64,000 bases of DNA from Rhodamnia argentea. Taxonomy: Eukaryota; Streptophyta; Magnoliopsida; Myrtales; Myrtaceae. The position numbers and the translations under genes were made by a program. Positions within the stretch are counted from its first letter, which is position 1. Every line of letters starts with the position of its first letter. Shown here one piece after another: positions 25,501 through 37,285 of the stretch. The DNA is taken from assembly GCF_020921035.1 (NCBI RefSeq), contig NC_063151.1, positions 30,386,934 to 30,450,933 of the forward strand. The letters are read 5' to 3'. A model generated the notes under the pieces. It saw only the letters and a list, made by a program, of their open reading frames with translations. It was not told the DNA's origin and searched no databases.

Positions 25501-27598
25501 AGTCGGAGGCAGTTGGGGAGAGACTGAAGGAAGCCCAGCACATAAATAGATCGCTATCTGCGCTTGGAGATGTCATCTCTGCTCTAGCACAGAAAAGCAC
25601 GCACATTCCTTACAGAAATAGCAAGCTTACACAAGTACTGCAAGATTCTCTAGGTAATACATTTGTAACAAGAATTGATATATTTGATTCCATTGTTATT
25701 CAGACACCCAGCAGGACATGCAGACAATGAAAAGCCTCTCATTATATTTTTTGTATATCAGATTGAAAATGATAGGAAAAACAGAACAGAACAAGTTTAT
25801 TCCCCAACTAAAAAAATCATGTATGACTGCATGTTTTGGTTATACAGATTACAGAGGACACTCCCAACTGTTACTGTCCTTTCCTCACACCTTTTTGACA
25901 AATAGATTTGCTATTCTTTTTTTCCCCTAACGATGTTCGCTTTACTTTGTTCTATATTTGCATTATTTGGCCAGGTGGGCAAGCGAAGACATTAATGTTC
26001 GTTCATATAAATCCTGAGCTCAATTCTCTAGGCGAGACAATTAGCACTCTCAAATTTGCTGAAAGGGTTGCCTCCATAGAACTTGGTGCTGCTCGATCTA
26101 ATAAAGAAACTGGTGAAATAAGAGAACTGAAAGAAGAGGTTTGTCATGATCAGTATCAGACAATTTTTTTATCTACATTGGTTTCTACAAGACACAAATT
26201 AATGTTATGGGTGTTGACTATACAGATGTCAAATCTCAAACTGGTATTAGAAAGAAAAGAAGCGGAACTCCAACAATTCAAAGCAGGAAGCTCTAGGGCC
26301 ACCATAGAGCCTCAGAAAACAAGAGCTGTTTCCCCTTTCCGAATGCCCAGATGTGGTACCGGTGTGAAGCCTGAGAGTTCTCACAAGTCGAATGATGATG
26401 TGAGAATGCCTGAGGTATAGTATGTTGTTGATGTGAATTATCCATATGCAAGGCCTTCTTTTTACGTACTAAGGATGGATTTCCCATTTATTTTGGCAAT
26501 CTTATCTTAAATTCAAGTTTAGTTCAAAGTGATAGAAAACTTGGAATATTTTTTAGGATTGAGAGGAATGGGATTGGAGGGATGCTTTAACTCTGTCTCA
26601 TGATGATGTATGTATGTCAGGCTAGAAGTTGCTCTTCCGGTAAGCAGAGGAGGACGAGGTTGCCACCCGGTTTCATGGAAAAGGATATCATACCTAAGCC
26701 AATATTTACAGCTGAGGACAAATTGGGTAACTCAGTGAAGCCGAGATCACCATCCCCTCCTGTAAGGAGATCGGTATCCACAGATAGGGGAGCAGTTATT
26801 AGGACAAAAATGAAGTCTGATATTGTAGACAACCAACCAATTGCAAGACTACCGTTTCCAGCAAGAGTACCTGTGAGTAGATCTATGGTGGCGACATCAA
26901 TATGCCCATCAACAGATAACAACTCGACAAACAACATGAACTTACAGGAACCTACAAAGAAGGAAAATGTCTTTGACACATATTGCAGCTTCCAGAGGGT
27001 GAGCACCAGGAAAGTGCATCCAGAGCATGAAGAAGACCATTTTAAGCTAGCTCTGAATGTAAGACAAGGCAGTATTAGGAAAAGCAAGATCGAGACAAAG
27101 GCCAAGGCCAAGCATCAACCTCCAGCTAGAATTGAAAAGTATGAAGCAGCAGTGACATTGCTTCCCATTATAAATGCGGGTGAGAAGGTGGAAGAGGGCC
27201 GAAAGAGCGATTTTTCTGAGCCAGAGAACGAGCATTTGCTTATGGGATCCCTAATGAACGGCGGTTTGAGAATTAAAAAGCATGAGCCAAGCTTGAAGAG
27301 CTCTCAAAATAGCGAAGAGAGGTAAGATAAGATGCATTTACTTGAGCATGAAGCATGTAGAGAAAAAATCCGGAGCCTATGCAATTTGGGTCTCTTATCA
27401 CTCAGTTCATAATATCTATGATTCTTTATCCTCTGCAGGGGACATGTACTGGATATGGAGAGCTTGTTGCCAAGGAAACTGGAGAGCAAGCCTCAAAACG
27501 GAACGGTTCGCCATCCGAAGGAAGGTGGCAGTTCAACCATTCCTGAGTTTAGAAGGAGCAGGTCTACACCTCGCGGAAAATTCTTTAATTTATCTTGA
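16534..27598 (+). CDS. KIN14: KIN14-class kinesin with N-terminal calponin-homology domain
   Basis: Seventeen exons: 16534-16690, 19846-20009, 20122-20265, 20810-21169, 21830-21898, 22057-22281, 23593-23674, 23785-23880, 23963-24142, 24545-24651, 24825-25003, 25141-25305, 25400-25653, 25975-26138, 26226-26414, 26621-27321, 27439-27598. Total 3396 nt, 1131 aa, phases consistent. A calponin-homology domain spans about residues 56-170 ([11 protein letters not shown] through LKGYYEWKQ). A coiled segment precedes the motor, with [20 protein letters not shown] at the neck. The motor runs from about 433 to 765, with [12 protein letters not shown] (P-loop), NERSSRSHS (switch I), DLAGSER (switch II) and [16 protein letters not shown]. 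The tail is basic and low-complexity. This layout defines the plant KCH/KIN14 group, microtubule motors (usually minus-end-directed) that can also contact actin through the CH domain. Intron 1 is 3155 nt. Intron 11 is U12-type. Confidence 0.95.
22500..22700 (-). mobile_element. SINE-like fragment in kinesin intron 6
   Basis: On the minus strand the run GAGTCGAATCCTGG at about 22637-22650 matches a polymerase III B-box. It follows an A-box-like GGGTAACCATAAG. The downstream text (GTGGGTAGTCCTCGTG) is typical of SINE bodies. Edges unclear. Confidence 0.4.
25004..25140 (+). other. U12-type AT-AC intron in the kinesin motor domain
   Basis: The 5' end reads ATATCCTTCT, matching the minor-spliceosome donor consensus ATATCCTT. 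A branch-site match TTCCTTGAC lies at 25123-25131, and the intron ends in GCAC at 25140, ten bases past the branch A. Removing it joins AG to A and restores the frame through TRRLDIRNSP, as in KIN14 relatives. No GT-AG alternative keeps the frame. Confidence 0.9.
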
Positions 27599-30511
27599 GA
27601 TTTCACAGTATAGAGAGTGATTCTTTTTTTATTTTTTGACCTTTTTATCTCTGTACAGTGACTATAAGTATTTGAGTTTGACTCCGTTGTGAATTGTGAA
27701 CGAGTTTGACGTTGGAGGGTGTCATGGAATGTTACCTAGACCTTAAACGCAGTAATTATATATGGAAAGTACTTTTTCCCTTTTTTTTTTGTGAGTAATT
27801 CTGCATAATGTTTCGTGTACTTCATGCCCAGGATAATTCAGTCGCCGTGAATGTTCCATCCTTAATAACCTTGTACATCTTTGGAGAGTCGCCGTGCTTC
27901 ATGTGTCTAACCCTCACCTGACACGGATCGCCAACATTACTTGCAGTATCCAAGGCGTTAACTGCTAAGCAAGGACCGGCTTTGAGCTCGTTTCCCTGCA
28001 TCTTGGTAGGTTCGCTTGCCAACGAGGGTATCGACCCTTCACTTATAGGCCGTAGCCGTGTCGGTGAATATTAGGCTTGGAGAAGAGCTTTGAGATAAAT
28101 TACCCACGTTCGGGACGATAACAGAGGTTTTAGCTTGTCGAACATCGGGAGGATAACTGAGGTTTTAGCTTGTCGGACAGATTCACCGACAGCTACATCA
28201 GTGGCCTCAGATCGCGATTCTAGCGGACATGTAAAATGAAGGGCTTGTTCAACTTTGATGGCGTTTGTTGCCCTCAAATTTGGGAAGATCAGAATCTTCA
28301 AGCTCTTTCACACAGCAAATGATGTCTCATTGGAATATCAAAACGCCCTATCAATCGGCAAAAATGTCCTCCATGTCCATATTGATAAAGTGGCCCTACC
28401 CTAATTGGCACATCCCCGGATTCAGAACGTGTAGGATTTGGACAAGGTTGGATCAAAAGAACAGAGCAAAAAAATTGAGGGTGGGGTTCAATAACATGGG
28501 CTTTCAAGAGTCGGGATATGAGGGAGGCAACACGGTGGTCACTCTGGGAATCCTGTCCCATCAGGCCATCCAAAGCCAACGCTAGGTCCAAATTGCAACC
28601 AAAATTTTCCAAAATTTTGCTTCTACATGCCGTTGAACAAGAAATGCGTGGTACGGAAATTAAAATGCTCGGGGCAAGAAAAATTGTAAACGAGCTTTAT
28701 AGATTACTCGAGTGCCTTCTCCTCTCTTCCAGTCCCAGCAGCCTGATTAGGCCGACATCCACAAGTTGAGCAAAGAACGTCGCAAGTGTAGAACCTTACA
28801 TCACGTCGACTCGACTCCTTTCACGGCTATCCTCACCCACTATAAGCTAAATAACAATTAAAGCCTATAATAATCGTTCTCACACCTTATATACGCAGCA
28901 CAATAGACTCAATCTCTACAAATTATGAACCATACCTCCAAGTGTTTAAAAGGAATCCCTCGTACGCTTTATCCCCTATCAGGACATATACCTTCACTCT
29001 AAGTACAACCACTTCTCTGATCAGCACTCGATTGTTTATAATTTAGCAGGCAAACGATACGTCTCAAGAACGCTCAAAATGCTTCAACTTCTCTTATTTT
29101 AAGCACTAGTGATCTCACATAGTTCTGCTTATTGTTTGGTCTCCTTATAGGCCTCCAAATTCAAACGTTAAGCTGTTATGTCCTCCTTTCTACTGGTAAA
29201 AAATCCCATGGAGATTCCACCGAAAATCATATATATAACTTCAGTCAATCTGGCCAGTTAGGCGAATTCTCTATATATGGCAGGTTTTGAGCACGGTTGT
29301 TCATCAGTTCTCGGATGAAATAAGACTTGACTTTTTGCTGCAACATACTCGAATATCTATGTTTGGTTTAACAATCCGACGGTCACATTAACGTTTGTTA
29401 TCATCAGCATCGATTGTGGTTGTTTTCCAACCACCGTCTTTGGATCATTGAACCCTACTTCAGTCCCACTCCGACAGACACTAGTGGCATTACAAGATAA
29501 GATGGTCCTCTCCTCATTGTAGTCCGTTCTGATGCATGAACGTCAGATAATTTTCGACAAAAATCTCAACTTGACGCTTTCTCAGACTCAGGATAAGTCT
29601 GACAAAAAAAAAAAAAACAGAGAGACTTAGGATAAGCAGTCCTGTCTCGCTTTGCCTGAACCGAGTTTTAGTTGCGACTTGATCGAGTTTAAATTGAATA
29701 AATCTTGCTTGGCAGTTTGGTGAGGAAAAATACGAGTTCGGATAAGCCGATGCCAATGAAATTTTTCAACAGGAAAGTAGGCTTCCGAAATCCAGTAGGA
29801 TGGTCCCTGTGGTGTGAGAATCAGGGCATAAGATTTGTGTTGCTGATCTAATAAGTTCAAATGGGCTTTTTCCTTAGGAGTGCTTTTCTCTGCTGGAAAG
29901 TCTCTCTCAGACAGCACATGGACACACGAGCTGAGAAGCCTGGGACCATGTGAAACAAGCAAGCCTGGAAAGTTTGCCCAGAGGGGAGAGAGAGAGAGAG
30001 AGTGTGTCATTCTCTTTCAGTACGTTCTAAATTACATGATTCCAAAAGTTGCTATCAAAACATAATTTCAAGATTCTGCATTCTCTGCTGTGACCCATCT
30101 CCAGGAAAACACAGAAAATGAGAAGAATTTACTTCTCTAGAGATAATTTACTCTGATTCTGTGTTGTTTGTCGGGATAATCACAAGTTCCAACACTGTGC
30201 AACCCCATACTTCTGCGACAAATTGTTGGCTGGAATTTGCTCTTCCTTGATAGCATTAAATGCTATTGATGATGATGGACTAAATGTTTTACTCTAAGCA
30301 ACCAAAAGAACAGACATATGTAACAGTTAACCATTTTAACTGGAAATTCGAAACAAATCAGACTACAACTCTTTCGCACTGTCCTCCTTTCACCTGGTGA
30401 TCTTCCTAGAGAGATATTCACAAGCATGAAAAACCAATGCCTCGTGCTAGGCTCGATGGTTAAATATCACTGGGTGGAACAGTCATCAGAGAAAGGCTTG
30501 AAGGTTAAATA
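27599..30511. other. Intergenic region between the kinesin and receptor kinase genes
   Basis: It starts with the kinesin 3' UTR. A minus-strand frame at 27822-28064 stays open for about 80 codons but belongs to no family I recognise and lacks a clear ATG context. A 35-bp tandem pair lies at 28111-28180. The rest, including 28300-30450, shows no supported gene; the receptor kinase 3' UTR enters from the right. A short (GA)n tract is at about 29987-30002. Confidence 0.6.
28111..28180. repeat. 35-bp tandem duplication
   Basis: Two adjacent near-identical 35-bp units, 28111-28145 and 28146-28180, each containing GAGGTTTTAGCTTGTCG. Confidence 0.85.
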
Positions 30512-30547
30512 TCACGGAATGGAATAGTCATCGGAGAAAGCAAACGA
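30458..30547. repeat. 45-bp tandem duplication over the receptor kinase stop codon
   Basis: Copies at 30458-30502 and 30503-30547 share GGTTAAATATCAC and AGTCATC-GAGAAAG. The right copy contains the last codons and the stop (30512-30514). The left copy lies in the 3' UTR and repeats the terminal codons in degenerate form. Confidence 0.85.
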
Positions 30548-33500
30548 GCAGTTAGATGATCCTTGGGACATTGCGTGCCTCGGCTGAGGTGGAGATGAAT
30601 AGACGGTTGGCAAACCTTTCGACATGTCGGACTCTGACCTCGTGGACTCCACATGCCGGATTTCCTTTAGCATGGCAACGACATCCTTCATCATCGGGCG
30701 GTCGTCCGCTCTAGAACTCACGCAGAGAAATGAGACGGCGAGTGTTTGCAGCATTTCGTGCATTGCCGGGTCAGCTCTCCCTCTAAGCTTCGAGTCAAGG
30801 ACATCGACTGGATCCCGCTTGCTTGCTAGATGGCCACAGACCCACTGAACCAAGTGCGCACCCCCGGGCAGTGTCGGGTCTAGCGGGTGTCTCCCTGTTA
30901 AAACCTCTAGAAGAACCACTCCGAAGCTGTAGACATCGCTCTTCTCTGTTATGCGCAGCATCGATGCATGTTCTGTGACCATGAACAAGAAAACTAATCA
31001 GAGAACTCCGTAAAATTAAATTTATGGAAACAAGAAAAGGTTGACAAAGCTAAGTGCATGAATAGCAGTGAATATTTACCAGGAGCCATGTATCCATAGG
31101 AACCAGCAAGCTGAGGCTTTTGACTTGGTTTCAACAACCCACCATGATCATCGTCATCAGAATTCATGGTCCTGGCCAGCCCAAAGTCAGCCAAGTATGG
31201 TTCAAACCTTGGACCCAGTAACACATTCATGGCCTTCACATCACCATGCAAAATTGCAGGAACACAGTCGTGATGCAAGTAGGCTAAGGCATGAGCCACA
31301 CCCAGCACAATTTCATATCTAGCCTCCCATTCTGCTCCTCCCTTCCCAACCCCATGGAGCAGAGAGCTCAAGCTCCCATTGGGAAGGTAATCATAGAATA
31401 GGAGCTTCATATTCCGGTTTGAGCACCAACCGAGAAGCCTAACAATGTTCTTGTGCCGGATCGAGCCCAGCGTCCGGATCTCCGAGCCGAAAGCTCCTGA
31501 TTCTTCAGTCGACCACATTTTCTTGACAGCAAGCGTTTCCCCACTTGGGATCATGACCCGGTACACAACTCCAGAGCTTCCGGTACCAATTACATTGGCC
31601 GAAGTCAGATTCTTGGCAATGTCATCCACCGACAAATCGAGCTTCTGATACAAAGTGATTTCCCAGGTCTCTTCTTCCTTGAGACCCATGTTGGCCATAT
31701 GGCCACGGACTAGTAAATAGACCGCCAGTAGCACAAGTACTGTGCTAATGCTGACGAGGATCGACATTGCCAGCTTTGCAGCCGACGTTGCTTGAGTTGC
31801 AGACTGATTGCCATCGGCAGGATTCACGAGCCCCCCAGGAATGTAGAGGCCATGGTTACCGGCGAGGTCATCCAAGGGGAGCTTTCTGAAGAATGGGGTG
31901 TTGGGCAATTCACCAGAGAAGTCATTGAAGGAGACATTGAGGGAAACGAGGTTTTCAAGGTTACCCAGAATGTTGAGATTTCCTGTGAGCTTGTTGTGTG
32001 AGAGGTCAAGGACTCCTAGCCTGTTAAGGCCAGCGAACTGGGGTGGGAGTTTACCAGAGAATTGGTTGCAGCTAAGATTGATAGAGATTTCAAGTGATGA
32101 AATTTGGCCTAATTCCTTCGGAATGCCGCCGAAGAAGCCATTCTGTCCGATATCAAGCATCTGAAGCTTACTGCAAGCTAAAATTTCCGCTGGAATTCTC
32201 CCAGAGAGTTGGTTCTTGCCCAAGTTGAGCTTTGTTAGTTCGGTTAGCAAACCAATGCTCTGATCAAGTTGGCCTGTAAGCCGGTTAGCTGAGATGTCCA
32301 AGACTTGTAAGCTCTTGGGCAGTGAGTACAGCAGTGGCCCAGTGAGGCCATTTGCATGGAGGTCGATGAACTCAAGATTTCCACACCCTGATATTGCTGG
32401 AGGAATCTGTCCCACCAGCCTGTTGTTGCTTAAATCAAGGAAATTCAAGCTATTTAGCTTCCCAATATCCGATGGAATAGTACCAGACAGCCTATTATCA
32501 TTCAACCTCAATCTATACAGGGCCGTGCAGTTTCCTATATCAGGTGGTATGAAACCAGACAGATCATTAGAAAGTAGCAGCAGCTTGGTGAGATTCCTCA
32601 GCCCGAATATCTCTTTCGGTAACTGCCCTGAAAGGTGATTGTAAGAAAGATCGAGCAGCTGTAGTCCATCGCACTTGGTGAGACTCTGTGGTATGCTGCC
32701 AGTGAGATTATTCTGCCAGGCGAAGAAAAGGGTCAAGCTCTTTAAATTCCCGATTAAGCCAGGAATTTCGCCAGTAATTCCATTGTTGTCCACTTCCAAA
32801 TGAGTCAGAGCAGTGCAGTTGGTGATTTCGGGAGGTATGGTACCTGATAGCTGGTTAACGCTAAGCTGAAGCTCCTGAAGTTTCAAGAGATTCCCGAAAC
32901 TCCTCGGAATGCTGCCCGTCAAGAGATTCTCTGAGAAGTCCACAACTGTGAGCTCGATGCAGCTTCCAAGCTCATCAGGAATCGTACCCACCAAGCTGTT
33001 CTGCCATAGAAGTAGGCTCTGCAGCTTCTTGAGTTCTCCAATCTGCCTTGGAATTGAGCCAGAGATCGAATTCTGATACAAATATAGATTCTGCAACTCA
33101 CTGCAGTTTCCTATATCCTCAGGGATGGGGCCTGATATCAGAGTCGTGTAAATAGCCAATGTCTGAATCCTCTTGAGCATTCCTATTGATGAAGGAAGAT
33201 TCCCAGAAATGCCGGTCTCTGCAAGGCCTAGCATCACCAAGTTGGTGCAGTTCCCAATCTCCCAAGGCAGCTCGCCCTTTAGGTTCTTGTTCCCTCCAGC
33301 TCGGAAAACTTGTAACTGTCTCAACGCTCCGACACTCCTCGGAATCTCACTGCTCAGCTGATTATCAAAGAGTGTCAGATACGTCAAGCTCGAGAGGTTC
33401 CCGATGTTGGCAGGAATCTCGCCTTCTAGAGAATTTGAATTCAGCCATAAGCTCTCGAGTTTGCTAAGCCTGCATATCTCTATCGGGATTGTGCCGGAGA

Positions 33501-33909
33501 GCGAGTTTTCGCTGAGGTCGATCGAGCGGAGCTCCTGGTAGTCCCCGAATTCCTTAGGGATTGGGCCTGTGAGATTGGTCGAAGAAAGCACAAGGGTCTT
33601 CAGGGACTTGAGGGCCTGGAAGCTTGAAGGCAATGAGCCTTGCAAGTCCAATGACTTCAAGCTCACTTCGGTGACTTGGCCGTTCGAGTCGCAATGAATC
33701 CCGAACCACTGGCACGGAGTTGGGTCCGAAGGACTCCATGAGATTAAAGCATCTGTGGAGCTGTTGAGGCCATTTTTCCATGCTAGAAGAGCTTGGCCCT
33801 GCACATCAATGGAGGATACACAAGAGAAACATACTGAGACTATTGACAGGAACAAGGTGAAGGAGAAGATGTTGGAAGAGAGGAGGAGATTCCCTAAGGT
33901 TGCAGGCAT
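30512..33909 (-). CDS. LRR receptor-like kinase, RGI/RGFR subgroup (subfamily XI)
   Basis: Two exons, 31080-33909 and 30512-30972; 3291 nt, 1096 aa, joined in phase inside the kinase domain (GYMAPE). A hydrophobic signal peptide covers about residues 1-33. The LRR N-terminal cap follows (WSPSDPTPCQWFGIHC), then more than twenty LRRs of the LxxNxLSGxIP type. One transmembrane helix lies at about 712-735 (LAMSILVSISTVLVLLAVYL). The kinase begins with GTGSSGVVY at about 773; the lysine is in LAVKKMW, the catalytic loop is HGDVKAMN at about 890, and DFGLA follows. The loop has Gly where RD kinases have Arg. Wording is closest to Arabidopsis At4g26540/At5g56040, receptors for root-meristem growth factor or CLE-type peptides. 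Which paralogue this is cannot be settled here. The single intron in the kinase domain is usual for the subfamily. Confidence 0.93.
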
Positions 33910-35164
33910 TGCTGAGGGAACAGAACAGGGGATGATCTGTTTTGGGATTGTAGAGGGTGGAACCCCATGTTTTGTTATAGCAAGAACAGCAGATCCAGAT
34001 CAAGAGCAATCTGTTTTTTCCTTTTAAAAAAAAAATTAATTTGGATAGTATTATTGAAAGTGGCATATTTGTGAATTAACCGAAGGTTGATGCGGATGGG
34101 TTTTTTTTGGGGGTGGGTTTTGTTTTCTGATGCTGATTTTGTTGCTTCTTGATTTGCATCTTTCTGCTGCCCAAGAAAAGTTCTGAATCTGTTTTATCCA
34201 CATGATTTGCCAAGTTTCTCACCATCTTATGCAGCATGATTAACCTAGTTTCAATTTGGTAATAACTGTCCCGATTAGTTGCTTAATCCCTTTTTCTGGT
34301 TACCCGTTTCAATCCCTCTCATAAATAAAAGATCCCCAAAACTCTTTTGCCTTAATTCCCAAGACTGAAGTGTGGTTGGATTTCCTGGTTGTGCTGATCA
34401 AGATGGGTTGTCGGATATGTGTGGAACCCTCCCTCGATAGGAATACATCAGTGATTTAAAGTAGACAAGAGACAAACCCTTTTGGCATATTTCAATCCTT
34501 TTTTTTTTTCAGCTGAACCTAGCCCCATCAGTGGTCTATCTATTGTGTACAGCTTCAGAAATGGTGAGTTGGCCATGTGTTTGTTCCCGAGCAGATTTTC
34601 GCTTACTTTAACAGCAAAACTTTTTCGTCTCAAATACGAAATTCGATTGACGTTGAGGGATTGAAAGGAAGGAAATAACATGGGTCATAGTTCAATTGCA
34701 GTTAACTTTATGAAAAGTCAACTGGGTCGTTTTTACTAGGACAACATCAAAGGTCTGAAAGTACTTCTATCCATGAAAGGAGATTTTCCTATAGTTTTCA
34801 GAGATATGGGTTGAACCCATGTACTTTTCACCTTTTCTTTGGCAAAAGTCCTGGTTTTCTTAGAAAGTGCTGCACTGCATGTGGAATCTAATGGAGTAAT
34901 GAACTGCACATGCAAGAAAAGAATAACTCTGTACTCCTAATTAATATGCATAATTCATCTTTAATTGGCTGCAGATCTGGTGATGCTGTCGGGTGGCTTT
35001 TTGTGCTTAAAACAAAGTTAAAGAGGAAGCTGGGGAAGGTATACTGGCATTGAGTGGAAGAGACAACATCAGACCATTTTGAAATTTTCAATTGATGAAT
35101 CCATACTTGTTTTTTTGCTACCTTAACACATGACCTTCACAGCAACATAACATAATGTACTTAA

Positions 35165-35290
35165 AAATGATGGGATCGGTCTCGTGCCATCGCGATTAGC
35201 ATTGCGAGGTCACGGGCTCGATCTGGCAATATTTTTAAGCTCGCCCTGTTTCTCTTCTTTTAGTCTAATGGAGGGAGAGTAAGGAGAAAT
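35165..35290 (+). mobile_element. tRNA-like SINE fragment
   Basis: GCGATTAGCATTGCGAGG followed by a B-box-like CGGGCTCGATCTGG is consistent with a degenerate tRNA-derived SINE head. There is no clear A-tail. Confidence 0.35.
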
Positions 35291-37039
35291 CGCTTTGGCA
35301 GCAATGATGCGGTGTAAAGAAAGTGATTAGCCATCCAATGTAGGCCATCTTTAGTAATGTATGTCATGATTCTCACTATACTTCACTACGTGATCTACAG
35401 ATACGAAAATCTCGACTCGATTTACCTCTGGTTAGTGGGTACGTGTGCATCAATTCTGTCGCTTTACTGAAATCGATCTGCTTATACGTAAGGAAATCAA
35501 CGGGACTCAATCCACTATTTTTTGACTGATTATGACCAACAAAAACAAGTAGTCATTGCACAGCTGTTTGGCCAGTTAGGTTTGATGGGTACTTGACAAC
35601 GAATCCTCCTGTAAAATGCAAGTACTCGTCCTATTCTATAACAGGATTTTATGGTGAGAGTGATAGGAAAAGAAGGGTAAAAAAGTAGCTTTCGCAGAGA
35701 GAGAGAGAGAGAGAGAGAGAGTTCATAAACTAGAGCCACAGAAATGAAAGAACAAAAGAAGAGACAGTGACTTCAGCTAAATGCAGAAGAAAAAGATGCG
35801 TACTCCCTAATCAAAACTAACCCTTTTAGGGGTCATTTCCTTTTGCCTTTTCCTCTGGTGAAAAGCATCATTATCTTCAAAATAAAGTTAATTTTTGTAA
35901 GGTATCAGGATTCCATGGCCCATGCAAGGTCATGCGGGTTGTCATTCTTTACTTACCTAAGCCTTCAAGCAGTTAATTTCAATGCCTTAGGATTAGCCTT
36001 ACCTGAAAAAGAAGAAGAAGAAGAAAGAATACCGGAATCCCGAAAAAACGAAAAAGAGACTTGTTGTGATAGTGTACAGATATTGCAAGACCCAAGCTTA
36101 GTCCTATAAATCAGAGTCATATAATCTTATGGGACAGTAGACCCATGCGGACTCGGCTTTATCGCGCCTAATTCTCATTGGTTAATTTAGACGGCGTTGA
36201 TATGAAGCATAGATAGTGAAAGTGTAAAACTGCATGACTCTCTGGGGTTAGCAAGCATTCTTTATCCTACAAGTTTGCCCCAATGGCAACATTCCTGCAC
36301 TAAATTACCAAATCCCTGCACTGTTTTCAATTCCTCACACCCTAAAGTGTGAACCTATAGTCACTTCTTATGAAAGCAAGGCTCATAATATACAAAAGAA
36401 CTGCTGGATGTCTTCTTCTTTGTCCCCTTCTGTAAGCAATATAATAGCCGCAGTGGTAAGAACATGATCCATCATAAACAAAAGCAAGACATAGAATAGC
36501 ATTCTCTGCATCAGTGATGTTCCACGCATTATTCATCACAGCTCCTACGGAGTCGAACAAAAGATACGAAAAGTGTGAATGGATCTAATCTCGGATCGGG
36601 TTTGGGTCTCTAGATCACAGATCTAATCACATGAATATGATCCGGACCTGCATGGTATTCAAAGCTTCGGAAAGAAAAAGAGAAGCGTGGTAGATGATTG
36701 GATGAGAATCAGACCGCTGTCCAGAAGCAACTTTCAAAAGGATTGGAAAATTGCGATGGAAAGGGTACATGACATGACATGACTTTGCTTTTAGTGCTTC
36801 ATGGTTCACTGTGCAAGAAAATGAATTCGCACCCGAGAAATATACGCAAACGGTGGGTGTGCGTCCAGAAGAGCTCAAAAGAATGATGCCCCTGTGTCAT
36901 TCTCAGACAAATTCACAAGTTTGCCTACTCAACAACTCGCATTCCCATTAGTGCCAGTGAGAGGTTATTGGATTGCCCTGTTTTGGGCAAGGAAGTCTCG
37001 CGAATTTCCTTCCACTGCTCTCTCTCCTCTCTCTTGACA

Positions 37040-37285
37040 AGACAAGCAAATGATTAAAATCAAAAAAATTAAAAAAAAATCCTAAAATTCCGAAAAATAA
37101 AATAAAATATTATGTTGCCAGCCGACCGGTGTCCACGTCGGCGTCGGCTGGCCAAATTCGCCGGATGGATTGAATTGGCACAATTATAAAAGGTTTAGGA
37201 CTCCATCGGTAAAAAAAAAGTTTAGGACTAAATTAGCACAATGGCAATAGGTTTAAGACTTTTTTGGTAATTTTCCGAGGAAGCC
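37040..37285. repeat. Single arm of a family 2 foldback element
   Basis: The text matches the right arm of the element at 12590-13080: a GTCCACGTCGGCGTCGGC core, then AATTGGCACAATTATAAAAGG, GTTTAGGACTAAATTAGCAC and a terminal GACTTTTTTGGTAATTTTCC. The opposite arm is missing or unrecognisable. Confidence 0.65.

Noticed and set aside
36342..36878. Two minus-strand frames of 72 and 83 codons between the receptor kinase and peroxidase
   Set aside because: No domains, no consistent splice links to each other; most likely chance.
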